A stretch of DNA of 33,710 nt from Clostridiales bacterium (GCA_003507395.1 DNVW01000009.1:1-33710), one strand, 5' to 3'. Numbered from the stretch's first letter, positions 25,103-33,360 are shown. Notes: generated by a model from the sequence alone, not told the origin. Program-made: numbers and translations.

Positions 25103-25422
25103 ATAACGTTCCCCCATCCAGATAGTTTTTTCTGTTTACGTAAAGTCATATGCATTATATCATATTATGGAAACTTTTGTCAATGGTGAGACTGTCAGCA
25201 AGTGCGAAAAGAAAAGACTCTCATTTTTTTGAAAGTCTTTATATTACTGGTTCCGTTGTTTAAGTTATTTACAACTTTTAGAGCCTACTATTATTTATAT
25301 AAATATCAATCTGTTTTATTTATATATACATTATCAAATTGTTTAAAAATATTCAAGTATTTTTTATAAATTTGTATTTATTTCGATAAACCTTAAAAAT
25401 CTTTTAAAATTGTAATATATGA
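25103..25422. other. 320-nt AT-rich intergenic region
   Basis: No gene is seen. It should hold the promoter of the TPR-like gene near 25130-25180 and the terminator at 25213-25240. The remainder (25260-25420) is very AT-rich with short unpaired T and A runs. It may contain the left end of the mobile element, but no attachment repeat could be identified by eye. Confidence 0.5.
25213..25240 (-). terminator. Possible terminator downstream of the 143-residue protein gene
   Basis: AAAGACT (25213-25219) pairs with AGTCTTT (25234-25240), with two further pairs inside. On the minus strand TCTTTTC follows. It would insulate the TPR-like gene from readthrough of the accessory region. Confidence 0.45.
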
Positions 25423-25854
25423 TTATCTTATAATATCGTCTATTGTTCTTTTTGTTCCTTTACCTATAACATCTTTCATTATATAGTTTTTTTCTGTTTC
25501 ATAAGCTGTATATCCCTTTTCATTTTCTTCATCTATTGTTATAAAACCTATTTCTGTATCACTTTCAAGATTATATGTTATAAGATATTTTCCATATGTA
25601 AGTGCAATAATAGCGTACTCATCAAAAAGAAATGTGCTAGAATCTTTAAAATCTGGACAATATAAATGAATTAATTCCATTTCTCTTTTTCCTATGTTTA
25701 TAAAAGCTTTTCCATCTCTTAAAGTTATTTTAGATTCAGGATTACCTGTAATTGTTTCAATACATCTTTTTAATGACATATGTTGGCTAAGTGCAGGATA
25801 ATCAGCCTTCTGAAATGACCTTATATCTTCTTTTAATTTTTCTTTTATACTCAT
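25423..25854 (-). CDS. Hypothetical protein
   Basis: A 143-residue soluble protein I do not recognise. The N-terminal 30 residues are basic and helical (MSIKEKLKEDIRSFQKADYP), followed by a predicted beta-rich middle (KITLRDGKAFINIGKREMEL, FDEYAIIALTYGKYLITYNL) and a short basic C terminus. No metal or catalytic motif is apparent. It starts 12 nt after the small zinc-binding protein gene, so the two form an operon. It lies at the edge of the accessory region. Confidence 0.6.
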   Translation of the reverse strand: MSIKEKLKEDIRSFQKADYPALSQHMSLKRCIETITGNPESKITLRDGKAFINIGKREMELIHLYCPDFKDSSTFLFDEYAIIALTYGKYLITYNLESDTEIGFITIDEENEKGYTAYETEKNYIMKDVIGKGTKRTIDDIIR

Positions 25855-25866
25855 TTTATCTCCCTT

Positions 25867-26052
25867 CTAATATGTAATGTCGTTTATTAAAGATCCACAA
25901 TCTTTGCATATAATATCTGGATCTTGTTCATCTGCAAATTCTGACATTATTATTCCTGTTAAGTGAATTCCTCCACATATTGGACATATTGCTAATTTAT
26001 ATCCTTTAGGTAATGGCACACATCTACTAATAACAAAATTATTATTTTTCAT
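25867..26052 (-). CDS. Small zinc-finger protein
   Basis: A 61-residue protein. CPICGG near residue 23 and CKDCG near residue 49 are two CxxC knuckles likely to bind one zinc. Between them lies IHLTGIIMSEFADEQDPDII. GGAGG precedes the ATG at a good distance. Function unknown. It is the first gene of a two-gene unit with the 143-residue protein and is isolated from the LysR operon upstream by a terminator. Confidence 0.65.
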   Translation of the reverse strand: MKNNNFVISRCVPLPKGYKLAICPICGGIHLTGIIMSEFADEQDPDIICKDCGSLINDITY

Positions 26053-26112
26053 TTTTCCATACCTCCTAATTATATTATAAAGTCAGCAGAATATTATGTA
26101 AAATACAAATAA

Positions 26113-26149
26113 ATTATGCAGTCATAACTTTTAGTTATAACTGCATAAT
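26113..26149 (-). terminator. Long stem-loop terminator after the LysR operon
   Basis: 17-nt arms (26113-26129 and 26133-26149) pair with one mismatch around a 3-nt loop, 9 nt after the lysR stop codon. The minus-strand tract after the stem is TTATTTGTATTTT, moderately T-rich; the plus strand has CCTCTTTTTT. Confidence 0.65.
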
Positions 26150-26157
26150 CCTCTTTT

Positions 26158-27048
26158 TTATATTGAATTACATTTTATAATATTTATGAGTTTATTTAAT
26201 TCACTAAATCTATTATTTTTATTAATATATATTCCAAATTCAACTTCAGGAATATTGAAATCTGTTTTTAATTCTATAACTTCATTATTGTTTAATTCTT
26301 TTTCTATATATTCTTTTGTTATAAGTCCAATAGAATCTTGCTCTTGTAATAATTCTAACATTGCATTGTAAGTAATATTTTTTGAATTTGTTAATTCTGA
26401 TTCAGTAAGTTGTGTTGCATTTAGAAAGTTATTATATGTTATAGAACCTTTTCGTGGCATATAAAGTAAAACTTTTTTTAATAAATCAATATTTATAGTT
26501 TGTGACACGTATTTTGAATGATTGCTAGTAACTAAAACATCTTGTAGTTCACCTAGTTTTATGAACTCTAATTTATTTGTATTATATGAATTGGTTTTTT
26601 TAGAAATAACTAAATCCAATTTTTCATTTTCTAATTTTAAAAGCATATCATTTAATTCAGGAGCTAACATATTAACCAAATTCGTATCATGTATATTTAC
26701 TTTTATATTTTCATTCTCTGCACAGAATTTTGTTATAATTCTACTAAATAATTTATACATACTTACATGTATACCTAAATTAATGTTTCGTACATTTCCA
26801 TATTTATTATATATATTTTCTAATATAGAAACAGGTTCTTCTATTTCATTATATATTTTTTGACCTTCTTCTGTTAGTTCTATTCCATGATTAGTTCTAT
26901 TAAATAATTTTATATTTAAATCGCTTTCTAAATTTTTGATATGATTAGTTACTGCTGGCTGTGATATATGTAATATTTCACTGGCTTTTGTAATATTCTT
27001 TTCTCTGGCAACTAATGCAAATATTTTATACAACTCTAAATTAACCAT
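26158..27048 (-). CDS. LysR family transcriptional regulator
   Basis: A 296-residue regulator from ATG 27048. GAAAGG is 10 nt upstream; the ATG at 27057 sits almost on the ribosome binding site. The N-terminal winged helix-turn-helix is LYKIFALVAREKNITKASEI then LHISQPAVTNHIKNLESDL (about residues 4-42). A periplasmic-binding-like effector domain follows from about residue 88. Unlike most LysR genes, which are divergent from their target, this one is directly downstream of the metallo-hydrolase gene on the same strand. It may therefore regulate its own operon. The effector is unknown. Confidence 0.9.
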   Translation of the reverse strand: MVNLELYKIFALVAREKNITKASEILHISQPAVTNHIKNLESDLNIKLFNRTNHGIELTEEGQKIYNEIEEPVSILENIYNKYGNVRNINLGIHVSMYKLFSRIITKFCAENENIKVNIHDTNLVNMLAPELNDMLLKLENEKLDLVISKKTNSYNTNKLEFIKLGELQDVLVTSNHSKYVSQTINIDLLKKVLLYMPRKGSITYNNFLNATQLTESELTNSKNITYNAMLELLQEQDSIGLITKEYIEKELNNNEVIELKTDFNIPEVEFGIYINKNNRFSELNKLINIIKCNSI

Positions 27049-27063
27049 AAAATGCATACCTTT

Positions 27064-27888
27064 CTATATTTCTATTTCCATTGATTTATCTCTAAGGTTA
27101 TATTCTTTACCTGTTTCTATTATTGTTGCTCTTCCAGGCATTTGTTTTAAAAACTCTTCGCATACAATATCAGATGTGCAATGTGCTAAATATACCATTT
27201 GAACATTATTTTGTTTCATGTATTCAATGGTTTTTGTTGTACATTCATCTACTGCTTTTAAATGAAATCCTCCCATAACAGCTAATACTCTATTATCTCC
27301 TGTAATTTTTTTAGCATATTCAACTGTATTACAAATACCACTATGCGAACAACCAGAAAGAACAATTAATCCATTTTCTGTTTTTATTACTAATCCTGAA
27401 TCATCAAGATGTTCATATGTTTCACCATTTTCATCCCATGCAGGCAAATTTTGTCCTTGTTCAAATTCATTTTCTCTATCTATTTGTCCTAAAAATATTA
27501 CTTCATCACTTATACTATATGGCTTTCTTGATTCAATCAAATTAAACTTTTGCGCTAATTCTTCTCTAGTTTGATTCAGTCCATTATTATTACCTGTTCT
27601 CTTACTAATTCTTGTTAGCTCAAAATCTGGATGACATATTAAATCTGTTTTAGTGTTTAGATATTTTAGACCATTTCCATGATCAAAATCACCATGACTT
27701 AAAACAATTGCATCTAATTTATCTAAATCAATATTTAATTTTTTAGCATTTTGCATAAAAATATCAGTTTGACCACAATCAAATAGTATCTTTTTACCAT
27801 AACATTCTATATAAAGTGATATTCCATGTTCATGTCCAAAATTTTCATTACTACATCTATTATCATTTAATGCTACAATTCTTACCAT
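27064..27888 (-). CDS. MBL-fold metallo-hydrolase (COG1237-like)
   Basis: A 274-residue protein of the metallo-beta-lactamase fold. The metal motif is LSHGDFDHGNGLKYL near residue 65 (HxxxDH-type), with later ligands probably in SGCSHSGICN and LAHCTS. The start (IVALNDNRCSNENFGHEHGISLYIE) and FDCGQTD match the family annotated as 7,8-dihydropterin-6-yl-methyl-4-(beta-D-ribofuranosyl)aminobenzene 5'-phosphate synthase-like. In bacteria that name is rarely tested, so the substrate is unknown. It is cotranscribed with the lysR gene (15 nt to the chosen lysR ATG). Confidence 0.85.
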   Translation of the reverse strand: MVRIVALNDNRCSNENFGHEHGISLYIECYGKKILFDCGQTDIFMQNAKKLNIDLDKLDAIVLSHGDFDHGNGLKYLNTKTDLICHPDFELTRISKRTGNNNGLNQTREELAQKFNLIESRKPYSISDEVIFLGQIDRENEFEQGQNLPAWDENGETYEHLDDSGLVIKTENGLIVLSGCSHSGICNTVEYAKKITGDNRVLAVMGGFHLKAVDECTTKTIEYMKQNNVQMVYLAHCTSDIVCEEFLKQMPGRATIIETGKEYNLRDKSMEIEI

Positions 27889-27933
27889 CTATATCCCCCT
27901 ATTATTTTATATTTTTAAAAATTATATCATATA

Positions 27934-28797
27934 TTAAATTCTTTTACTATTTCTTTTAGTTATGTTTTTTAAGTTTTTATTTTTTTCTTTTTCAAGTTGC
28001 TTCAAACTCTTTTTAGGTGTTGGCAAATCTTCTGGCATTGTTCCCCCAAGTTCCTTTATTGTTTTTCTTACTTTTGCACCTACATTATAATGAGTTTTAT
28101 TAGCTTCTTTTTCAGTTCGTATATTATCCCTTATTAACTTTTCTTCTGTCTGAGAAATTCTAAATAAATTTGCAATTAATTCAGTACTTCCCATATTATC
28201 CAAAATATCTTCTCTATATCTAAGTCCTTTTCTTTTAGCAATATCATCAGCTGTTTCTCCATTATATAATCCTTTATATCCGCTATTGTGAAATCTATCA
28301 AAATTTTTAACTCCAGCTTTCTTTGCTGTTTGATTAAGTGAATAATTTTCTTTTTTAGTTAAATTTCTTTGATAAAATCTTTTTTCCTCTTCTGTTAGCA
28401 TAGTATATTCTTTTTCTGTAAGTTCCTGTTTTCTTGTTTGAACTGCAAAGTAAGTTTGGGCTAGTGCAACAATTTTCAATCTAGGATTTGCATTTTGTGC
28501 TATAAGATAGCAAGCATACCTGGTTAATCTATAATCTTTCTGTTCTCTTTTAGCTCCAGAACCTATTTCTACCATTTTGTTGTTAACAACAAAATGGTCA
28601 ATATAAGATAATTCAGAATTTTGACAAGCTATTTTTGCTTTTTCAATTACTGCATCAAAGTATCTCCAATCCTTATAGCTTAAAACTTTCATAAGTTCTC
28701 TAGCATACCAAAATTCAACACCATTCTCATCAATATGTTTAATATCTTCAAACGATTTATTATTTTTATCTATTTCTTTCAATAGTTTCAACTCCAT
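27934..28797 (-). CDS. dinD: DNA damage-inducible protein D (DinD-like)
   Basis: A 287-residue protein. The N-terminal Bro-N-like domain has GVEFWYARELMKVLSYKDWR, followed by the DinD signature region KDYRLTRYACYLIAQNANPR and VALAQTYFAVQTRKQEL. The C-terminal half includes NRFHNSGYKGLYNG-type residues (read here as DRFHNSGYKGLYNGET) and AKVRKTIKELGGTMPEDLPTP. In E. coli DinD is SOS-induced and inhibits RecA activity; homologues are frequent on mobile elements. No LexA box was recognised upstream. The gene contains a perfect 28-bp palindrome (28571-28598). It has a weak ribosome binding site. Confidence 0.88.
   Translation of the reverse strand: MELKLLKEIDKNNKSFEDIKHIDENGVEFWYARELMKVLSYKDWRYFDAVIEKAKIACQNSELSYIDHFVVNNKMVEIGSGAKREQKDYRLTRYACYLIAQNANPRLKIVALAQTYFAVQTRKQELTEKEYTMLTEEEKRFYQRNLTKKENYSLNQTAKKAGVKNFDRFHNSGYKGLYNGETADDIAKRKGLRYREDILDNMGSTELIANLFRISQTEEKLIRDNIRTEKEANKTHYNVGAKVRKTIKELGGTMPEDLPTPKKSLKQLEKEKNKNLKNITKRNSKRI
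28571..28598. repeat. Perfect 28-bp palindrome inside dinD
   Basis: ACCATTTTGTTGTT at 28571-28584 is followed without spacer by its exact reverse complement at 28585-28598. It encodes FVVNNKMV within the Bro-N region. It may be an internal regulator binding site, a structural element or chance. Confidence 0.7.
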
Positions 28798-28860
28798 TTC
28801 TTAATCTAATATTTTGTTATTATTGTAAAACATATGTTTGTGATAGTCAATACTATTTAC

Positions 28861-29160
28861 TTATTTTTCCAAATTATTAAATAAATATAATGCTAATTGA
28901 TTCTGATGTTCTTTTGTCAGTTCAATTATTTTAGCCATTGCAAATGTTATAGTAGGGTATTTATTAAAATTTATTATTGCTGTTCTATATCCTTCATCTA
29001 GGTCTTTTAATTGATTATCAAAAATCTCATACATTTCAGGCTTGTCATATTTTATATTAGTATAATTACTATCACTCATTCTTATCGCTAATCTTAATTT
29101 ATCTTTTATATCCATATTATTTATCATATCTATTAAACATTTTACTTTTTCTTGTTCCAT
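28861..29160 (-). CDS. Hypothetical protein on the mobilizable element
   Basis: A 99-residue helical, soluble protein that I do not recognise. It has no Cys clusters beyond single residues and no membrane helix. The segment MIDMINNMDIKDKLRLAIRM-like start (MEQEKVKCLIDMINNMDIKD) is acidic. AAAGGAG precedes the ATG. It lies 15 nt downstream of the relaxase gene, so it is probably cotranscribed and may serve mobilization or regulation (inference from position only). Confidence 0.6.
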   Translation of the reverse strand: MEQEKVKCLIDMINNMDIKDKLRLAIRMSDSNYTNIKYDKPEMYEIFDNQLKDLDEGYRTAIINFNKYPTITFAMAKIIELTKEHQNQLALYLFNNLEK

Positions 29161-29175
29161 TTTTTATTTTCTCCT

Positions 29176-30564
29176 TTAAAATCTTTCATATTTTTTCTTT
29201 TTTATTTTATCTTCTTTTATTTCTTCTTTAGTTTTTACCTTCCTATCAAGGTCATTTACAATTTCATTATCATTATCATCAAATATGCCATTTTTATATA
29301 AATCATCACTAACATATTTATATTTTTCATCATTATGAAATCCAATCATTTCTTGGAATCTCTTTAAAAGACTTCTCCAAAATTCTTTAAATTTATGAAG
29401 TTGTCCTTTTAGTTCTTCTTTGTCAGCATTTAACTCATTTATTTCTTCATCTTTTTCTTTAATAGTGCATTTTAGTTCATTAATTTCATCATCTTTTTGT
29501 TCTAATTGATATTTTAAAGAACGATTTTCTCTTTCTATTTCATTTGTAGAATATTCAAAATCTTTAATGGCTAATTCTAAGTCTTTTACACTTCTTATTG
29601 TTTTATTGGTATCTTTTACGTCTTTAGTAAAGTTCTTTATTCTCTGAACATTCTCGCTTGAAATAACCATATTATTTTTATTCATTAGAGTAGGTTTTAG
29701 ATTGTCTAATATTTTAGTTATATCTTTACTTGCATTATCTAAGTTCTCAGTTTGTAAATTTGCTTTAGCTAGTCTTTGTTCATTTTTCTTTAATTGTTTC
29801 TTAAAGTCTTTATAGCCATTCATATCTTTAACGCTTATGTCTTGATTTCTGCCTTTTTGTTTTTTCTTAAGTTCAGCAGTTTGTTCATAATACTTATTGA
29901 AAGATTTTATACATCTTTTTCGCATTTCATCTTGAATTCTAGTTAAAGACTCTTTAGTAAATATCTTTGATTTTGCAACTTGTTTTTTCATACCTCGTTT
30001 ATTATTATCACTTATTGGTAGTCCTATTAAGTGCATATGGGGAGAGGTTTCATCAAAATGTATTACTGCATTTGCTACTTTAAATTGTGGTACAACTTTC
30101 ATTAAATCTTCTACTTGTTCTTTATATACATCTACCATTTTAATTCTATAATTCATATCTTTATCGTTCCAATAATCCATATCTCCAAGTTCTATTATGA
30201 ATTCACAAGCTAAATCCCATAGCTTACTATCTGATATATGATTAAAGTAATTTTTTATCTTTCTATCTTCACGAGTTTGTTTTGCGTTATATTCTAATCT
30301 TGATTGTTCAAATTCTTGAAAATATAATCTTTGCACGTCGTTATATAAATTATTTGTTCCATAAACTACTCTAATTAAATCTCTTCTATTATTATAATCT
30401 CTTAAATTATGCTTATTTGCTTTAGATAATCCAGCTTTATTTTGTATTGCATTATTAGAAAATGATGTTGTCTCTGATGGATTGTTTTTTGCAATTTCTT
30501 TCGCTTTTAAAGTTCTATTTTTATCACTACCCAAGTGAATAGAATATGCTAATGCTTCGTTCAT
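29176..30564 (-). CDS. MobV-type relaxase (Mob/Pre family)
   Basis: A 462-residue plasmid mobilization/recombination protein. The N-terminal relaxase domain runs to about residue 240; its metal-binding motif is AVIHFDETSPHMHLIGLP near residue 167 (HxDExxPHxH, MobV motif III). The first motif, usually with the catalytic residue, falls in the region of SIHLGSDKN to NNRRDLIRV. Residues about 250-430 are long coiled coils, and the C terminus is Lys/Glu-rich. The protein nicks oriT and leads single-strand transfer when a helper conjugation system is present. AAAGGAG lies before the ATG. The upstream 337 nt are full of hairpins and are the likely oriT. Confidence 0.9.
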   Translation of the reverse strand: MNEALAYSIHLGSDKNRTLKAKEIAKNNPSETTSFSNNAIQNKAGLSKANKHNLRDYNNRRDLIRVVYGTNNLYNDVQRLYFQEFEQSRLEYNAKQTREDRKIKNYFNHISDSKLWDLACEFIIELGDMDYWNDKDMNYRIKMVDVYKEQVEDLMKVVPQFKVANAVIHFDETSPHMHLIGLPISDNNKRGMKKQVAKSKIFTKESLTRIQDEMRKRCIKSFNKYYEQTAELKKKQKGRNQDISVKDMNGYKDFKKQLKKNEQRLAKANLQTENLDNASKDITKILDNLKPTLMNKNNMVISSENVQRIKNFTKDVKDTNKTIRSVKDLELAIKDFEYSTNEIERENRSLKYQLEQKDDEINELKCTIKEKDEEINELNADKEELKGQLHKFKEFWRSLLKRFQEMIGFHNDEKYKYVSDDLYKNGIFDDNDNEIVNDLDRKVKTKEEIKEDKIKKKKYERF

Positions 30565-30589
30565 TTTGCTCTCCTTTCTTCGTAGTTTT

Positions 30590-30870
30590 GCTTATAAAAT
30601 CTTCATTGAATTTACTAAGAATTAGCGAATAGATAAATAAAATTTGTGGCACTTTTTACAAATTTTATTTAGATATTTTTTCATAAAAACGAGTTGTAAA
30701 ATGGAATTTTACAATATGATTTTTGATAAAAAATCATTCGTTTTTGATGAAAAGAGAAGCTAATTCGATGCCTCGCAGAGCCCCCGTAGTTTTGATACTT
30801 GTCAAAACTACTAGGGGGTTAGGAATTTTGTCTTAGGACAAATTCCTGCCTCGTAGCCTTTCTTCAAAAT
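30590..30870. other. Candidate origin of transfer (oriT) with five inverted repeats
   Basis: This 337-nt gap (30565-30901) between relaxase and recombinase holds five stem-loops. Arms: 30635-30647 with 30658-30670 (13 bp, perfect); 30694-30702 with 30706-30714 (9 bp); 30716-30724 with 30729-30737 (9 bp); 30781-30795 with 30802-30818 (CCCCC plus GTAGTTTTGA against its complement, TA bulge); 30821-30832 with 30837-30847. MobV relaxases recognise inverted repeats just upstream of their own gene, so this is the expected place for oriT. The fourth hairpin has the most GC-rich stem. The nick site is not assigned. Confidence 0.6.
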
Positions 30871-30901
30871 GCTACTTCAGCACAACTTAATCTTCGAAGA
30901 A

Positions 30902-32827
30902 TTACTCTTTATTTTCTTCAGAGAATTTCACAGGCTTTACATCAATTTCTACTTGTCCATCTTTTTTATATGTAACTGCCATATCATTTACATCTGGTAT
31001 AGCATTAAAGTATGGCTCAATATTTTCTATATCTTCTACTTTAAATTCATCATCTCCATCAATATAAATTATTCCAAATCGATATGTTTCCATTTTATTA
31101 TCTGGATCTAATTTATAATAATCTTCTAATGGGAATACTCTTACAATAGCACTATTGTTTTCAACAAAGTTAAAGTAAAACATTTGCTTTTGTAAGTAAT
31201 AAGTTGCCTCTGTAAAATGAACATCATAATATTGCTGTAATCTCATTATTATTTCTCCAAATTCTTCTTCTGGCAAATAATTACTAAATCTAACACTTCC
31301 TAGTATATTTCCTAATAACATTGGTTTAGTTGTATCAATATAACCTTTATCGTATAATTCTTGGCATGGTTTACAAATTGATTCTCTAAAGTTTATTTGT
31401 TTTACAACTACTTCTTTACCAACTAAAGCAAGTTCTATATCATCTACATACCTCATTATTACATCTGCTTGTTCTTCTCTTGTGTGATATTTCCACATTT
31501 TAATTCTTTCTTGATATTCTTTATTAAGCATAAGCTTATTTATATAATCAATATCTCTTTTTAATAAAATATCTTTTGGAGTAAATTTTAATTCTTCTAT
31601 TGTGTCTGTTTCATTTAGTTTGTTTTCTAATTCAGTTATTGCTTTTTCTACAATATGTTTTTCTTCTTTATATTCTTTTACATCAAATGCACCATTGATA
31701 TATGCTTTTTTTATTCTTTCTAATTTATTATTTTGATTTATTATTTCCTTTTGTAATTGTTCTTTTGGCTCATCAAATTTTTGCTTTAACATTGGTAAGA
31801 AGAATTGATTTACAACTGAATCATATTGCACTAACTCTTCTATAAACTGGCTAAAATAGTCATTTATAACTTTTTCTTTAAATTCAATTTTACAATCATT
31901 ACAATAATAGTAATAGTAAGTGTTATTATTTTTCTTTGTAGTTGCTTTACCACCTAAAATTCTATTACATTTAGGACATTTTAGTTTCTGCAAATATAAA
32001 TATGTTAGAGTTCTTTTATAACTTCTAGAATTTTTCTTTTTCTGCACTTGGCATTCTTCCCACATTTCTTTTGAAATAATTGCTGGTGCAACATTTTCAT
32101 AGTAGGTAGGGTGCTTTGTTCTTTTCCCATGAATAAAATCTCCTTTATATATTTCATTTTCTAAAACAGAAAGTATGGTTGCATCTCTCCAATTTTCTCT
32201 ACCTAAAACTCTTTCTTCATTAAAAAGATTACTTATTTTCTGATAAGAATATCCTTCATAATATAGATTAAATATTCTTACTACTACATCTTTTGTAGAA
32301 TAATCTATTACTAGTTTTTTATCTTCTCTTTTATATCCTAATGGTGCTTTATGTGGTATATGTCCTTGTTTTATTGCTCCTGCCATTCCTATTTTTGTTC
32401 TTTCACTAGTTCTTTCTATTTCATTTTGGCTTACACTCATAAGTAGTCTTGAAATCATTTTCCCATTTGCTGTTGTTGTATTTACTTCATCGTTTGCACA
32501 ATCTAAATATGCATCATTTTCATCTAAAAAGGTTATTAGATTTTCCCAATCATAAATACTTCTTGTTATTCTGTCTAGCTTTAAAGAAATTATTGTATTT
32601 ATCTTTTTAGATTTAATATCTTCTTTTAATCTTTCAAACTCTGGTCTATGATTACCAGTCTTTGCACTTATTCCTGCATCTTGATAGTAGTCTATAATTT
32701 CATAACCTTTAAATTTACAAAAAGCTTCTAATCTTTCTTTTTGCTCTGGTAGACTAAAACCTTCTCTTGCTTGATCTTCAGTAGATACTCTCATATACAA
32801 GCCACATTTTTTCTTATCATTATCCAT
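30902..32827 (-). CDS. Large serine recombinase
   Basis: A 641-residue site-specific recombinase. The resolvase catalytic domain has GLYMRVSTEDQAREGFSL (nucleophile Ser near residue 16), SLKLDRITRSIYD and ERTSERTKIGM. A recombinase domain follows (APLGYKREDKKL, ILENEIYKGDF-type). A zinc ribbon has CPKCNR and CNDCKIEF at about 293-325, followed by a coiled coil (about 355-405). The last 200 residues extend beyond typical minimal enzymes. These proteins integrate and excise mobile elements through att sites. GGAGG lies before the ATG. It is at the right end of the element, so one att site should be within 32828-33086. Confidence 0.93.
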   Translation of the reverse strand: MDNDKKKCGLYMRVSTEDQAREGFSLPEQKERLEAFCKFKGYEIIDYYQDAGISAKTGNHRPEFERLKEDIKSKKINTIISLKLDRITRSIYDWENLITFLDENDAYLDCANDEVNTTTANGKMISRLLMSVSQNEIERTSERTKIGMAGAIKQGHIPHKAPLGYKREDKKLVIDYSTKDVVVRIFNLYYEGYSYQKISNLFNEERVLGRENWRDATILSVLENEIYKGDFIHGKRTKHPTYYENVAPAIISKEMWEECQVQKKKNSRSYKRTLTYLYLQKLKCPKCNRILGGKATTKKNNNTYYYYYCNDCKIEFKEKVINDYFSQFIEELVQYDSVVNQFFLPMLKQKFDEPKEQLQKEIINQNNKLERIKKAYINGAFDVKEYKEEKHIVEKAITELENKLNETDTIEELKFTPKDILLKRDIDYINKLMLNKEYQERIKMWKYHTREEQADVIMRYVDDIELALVGKEVVVKQINFRESICKPCQELYDKGYIDTTKPMLLGNILGSVRFSNYLPEEEFGEIIMRLQQYYDVHFTEATYYLQKQMFYFNFVENNSAIVRVFPLEDYYKLDPDNKMETYRFGIIYIDGDDEFKVEDIENIEPYFNAIPDVNDMAVTYKKDGQVEIDVKPVKFSEENKE

Positions 32828-33086
32828 TTTATAAAACCTCCAATCCTAGCTATAAATAACATCTCTATATGTTCTTGTTCTCACGGGTCGCCTAAGGTCG
32901 CCGACCCCTACAACAAAAAAAGAGACATCAAAAGTACATATTAGTACATTTGACATCTCTTGAATTTATTTATTGAAAAAAATAATTTTCTAAAAACCAT
33001 ATCACCAACTCCTTATTCTTAATAAACATAAGTAGTTTGCGATAAGTATTATATCACAATTCTCAGAAATGTCAATTATTTACAAA
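32828..33086. other. Recombinase upstream region, probable right attachment end
   Basis: A gene-free 259-nt stretch. 32885-32907 contains GGTCGCC twice and GGGTCG against CGACCC, a GC-rich island in AT-rich DNA. It also holds the terminator at 32914-32959. Large serine recombinases act on att sites usually next to their gene; no core could be fixed because the other end was not recognised. Confidence 0.4.
32914..32959 (-). terminator. Intrinsic terminator before the recombinase gene
   Basis: Stem AGAGACATCAAAAGTAC (32921-32937) pairs imperfectly with 32944-32960 (AGAGA, TCAAA and GTAC blocks matched). On the minus strand it is followed by TTTTTTTGTTG. It ends transcripts of the minus-strand gene at 33087 before the recombinase. 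Confidence 0.65.
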
Positions 33087-33356
33087 TTATATACTTTTTA
33101 AGTATTTTTCTAATTCAGATAGTTTAATCTTTTTTGCAAGATTAGATATATATACGTCATTAGAATAATTAAATATTAAAAAAGTAGTATTCTTTATAAT
33201 TACTCTATGAGGCTCTATATATGAGAGATTTGTTTTTTCTATTTTTCTAATACTCCCATTAAGAAATATAGGCTTTACTTTGGCAAACTCGCATATAAAC
33301 TCTAACCTCTGTTTTAGACTTTCATCAAATTGCAATTTTTCCTTAATTATCTTCAT
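33087..33356 (-). CDS. Hypothetical protein
   Basis: An 89-residue protein that I do not recognise. I chose ATG 33356 because GAAAGG and GGTG lie upstream; the longer reading to 33458 would begin with TTG touching the 3' CCA of the tRNA-Gln gene and has no ribosome binding site. It is basic and predominantly beta plus one C-terminal helix (KIKLSELEKYL). Upstream, 33361-33425 carries two related inverted repeats (ATCATCC/GGATGAT words), possible operator sites. It lies between the tRNA pair and the mobile element. Confidence 0.45.
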   Translation of the reverse strand: MKIIKEKLQFDESLKQRLEFICEFAKVKPIFLNGSIRKIEKTNLSYIEPHRVIIKNTTFLIFNYSNDVYISNLAKKIKLSELEKYLKSI

Positions 33357-33360
33357 ATCA

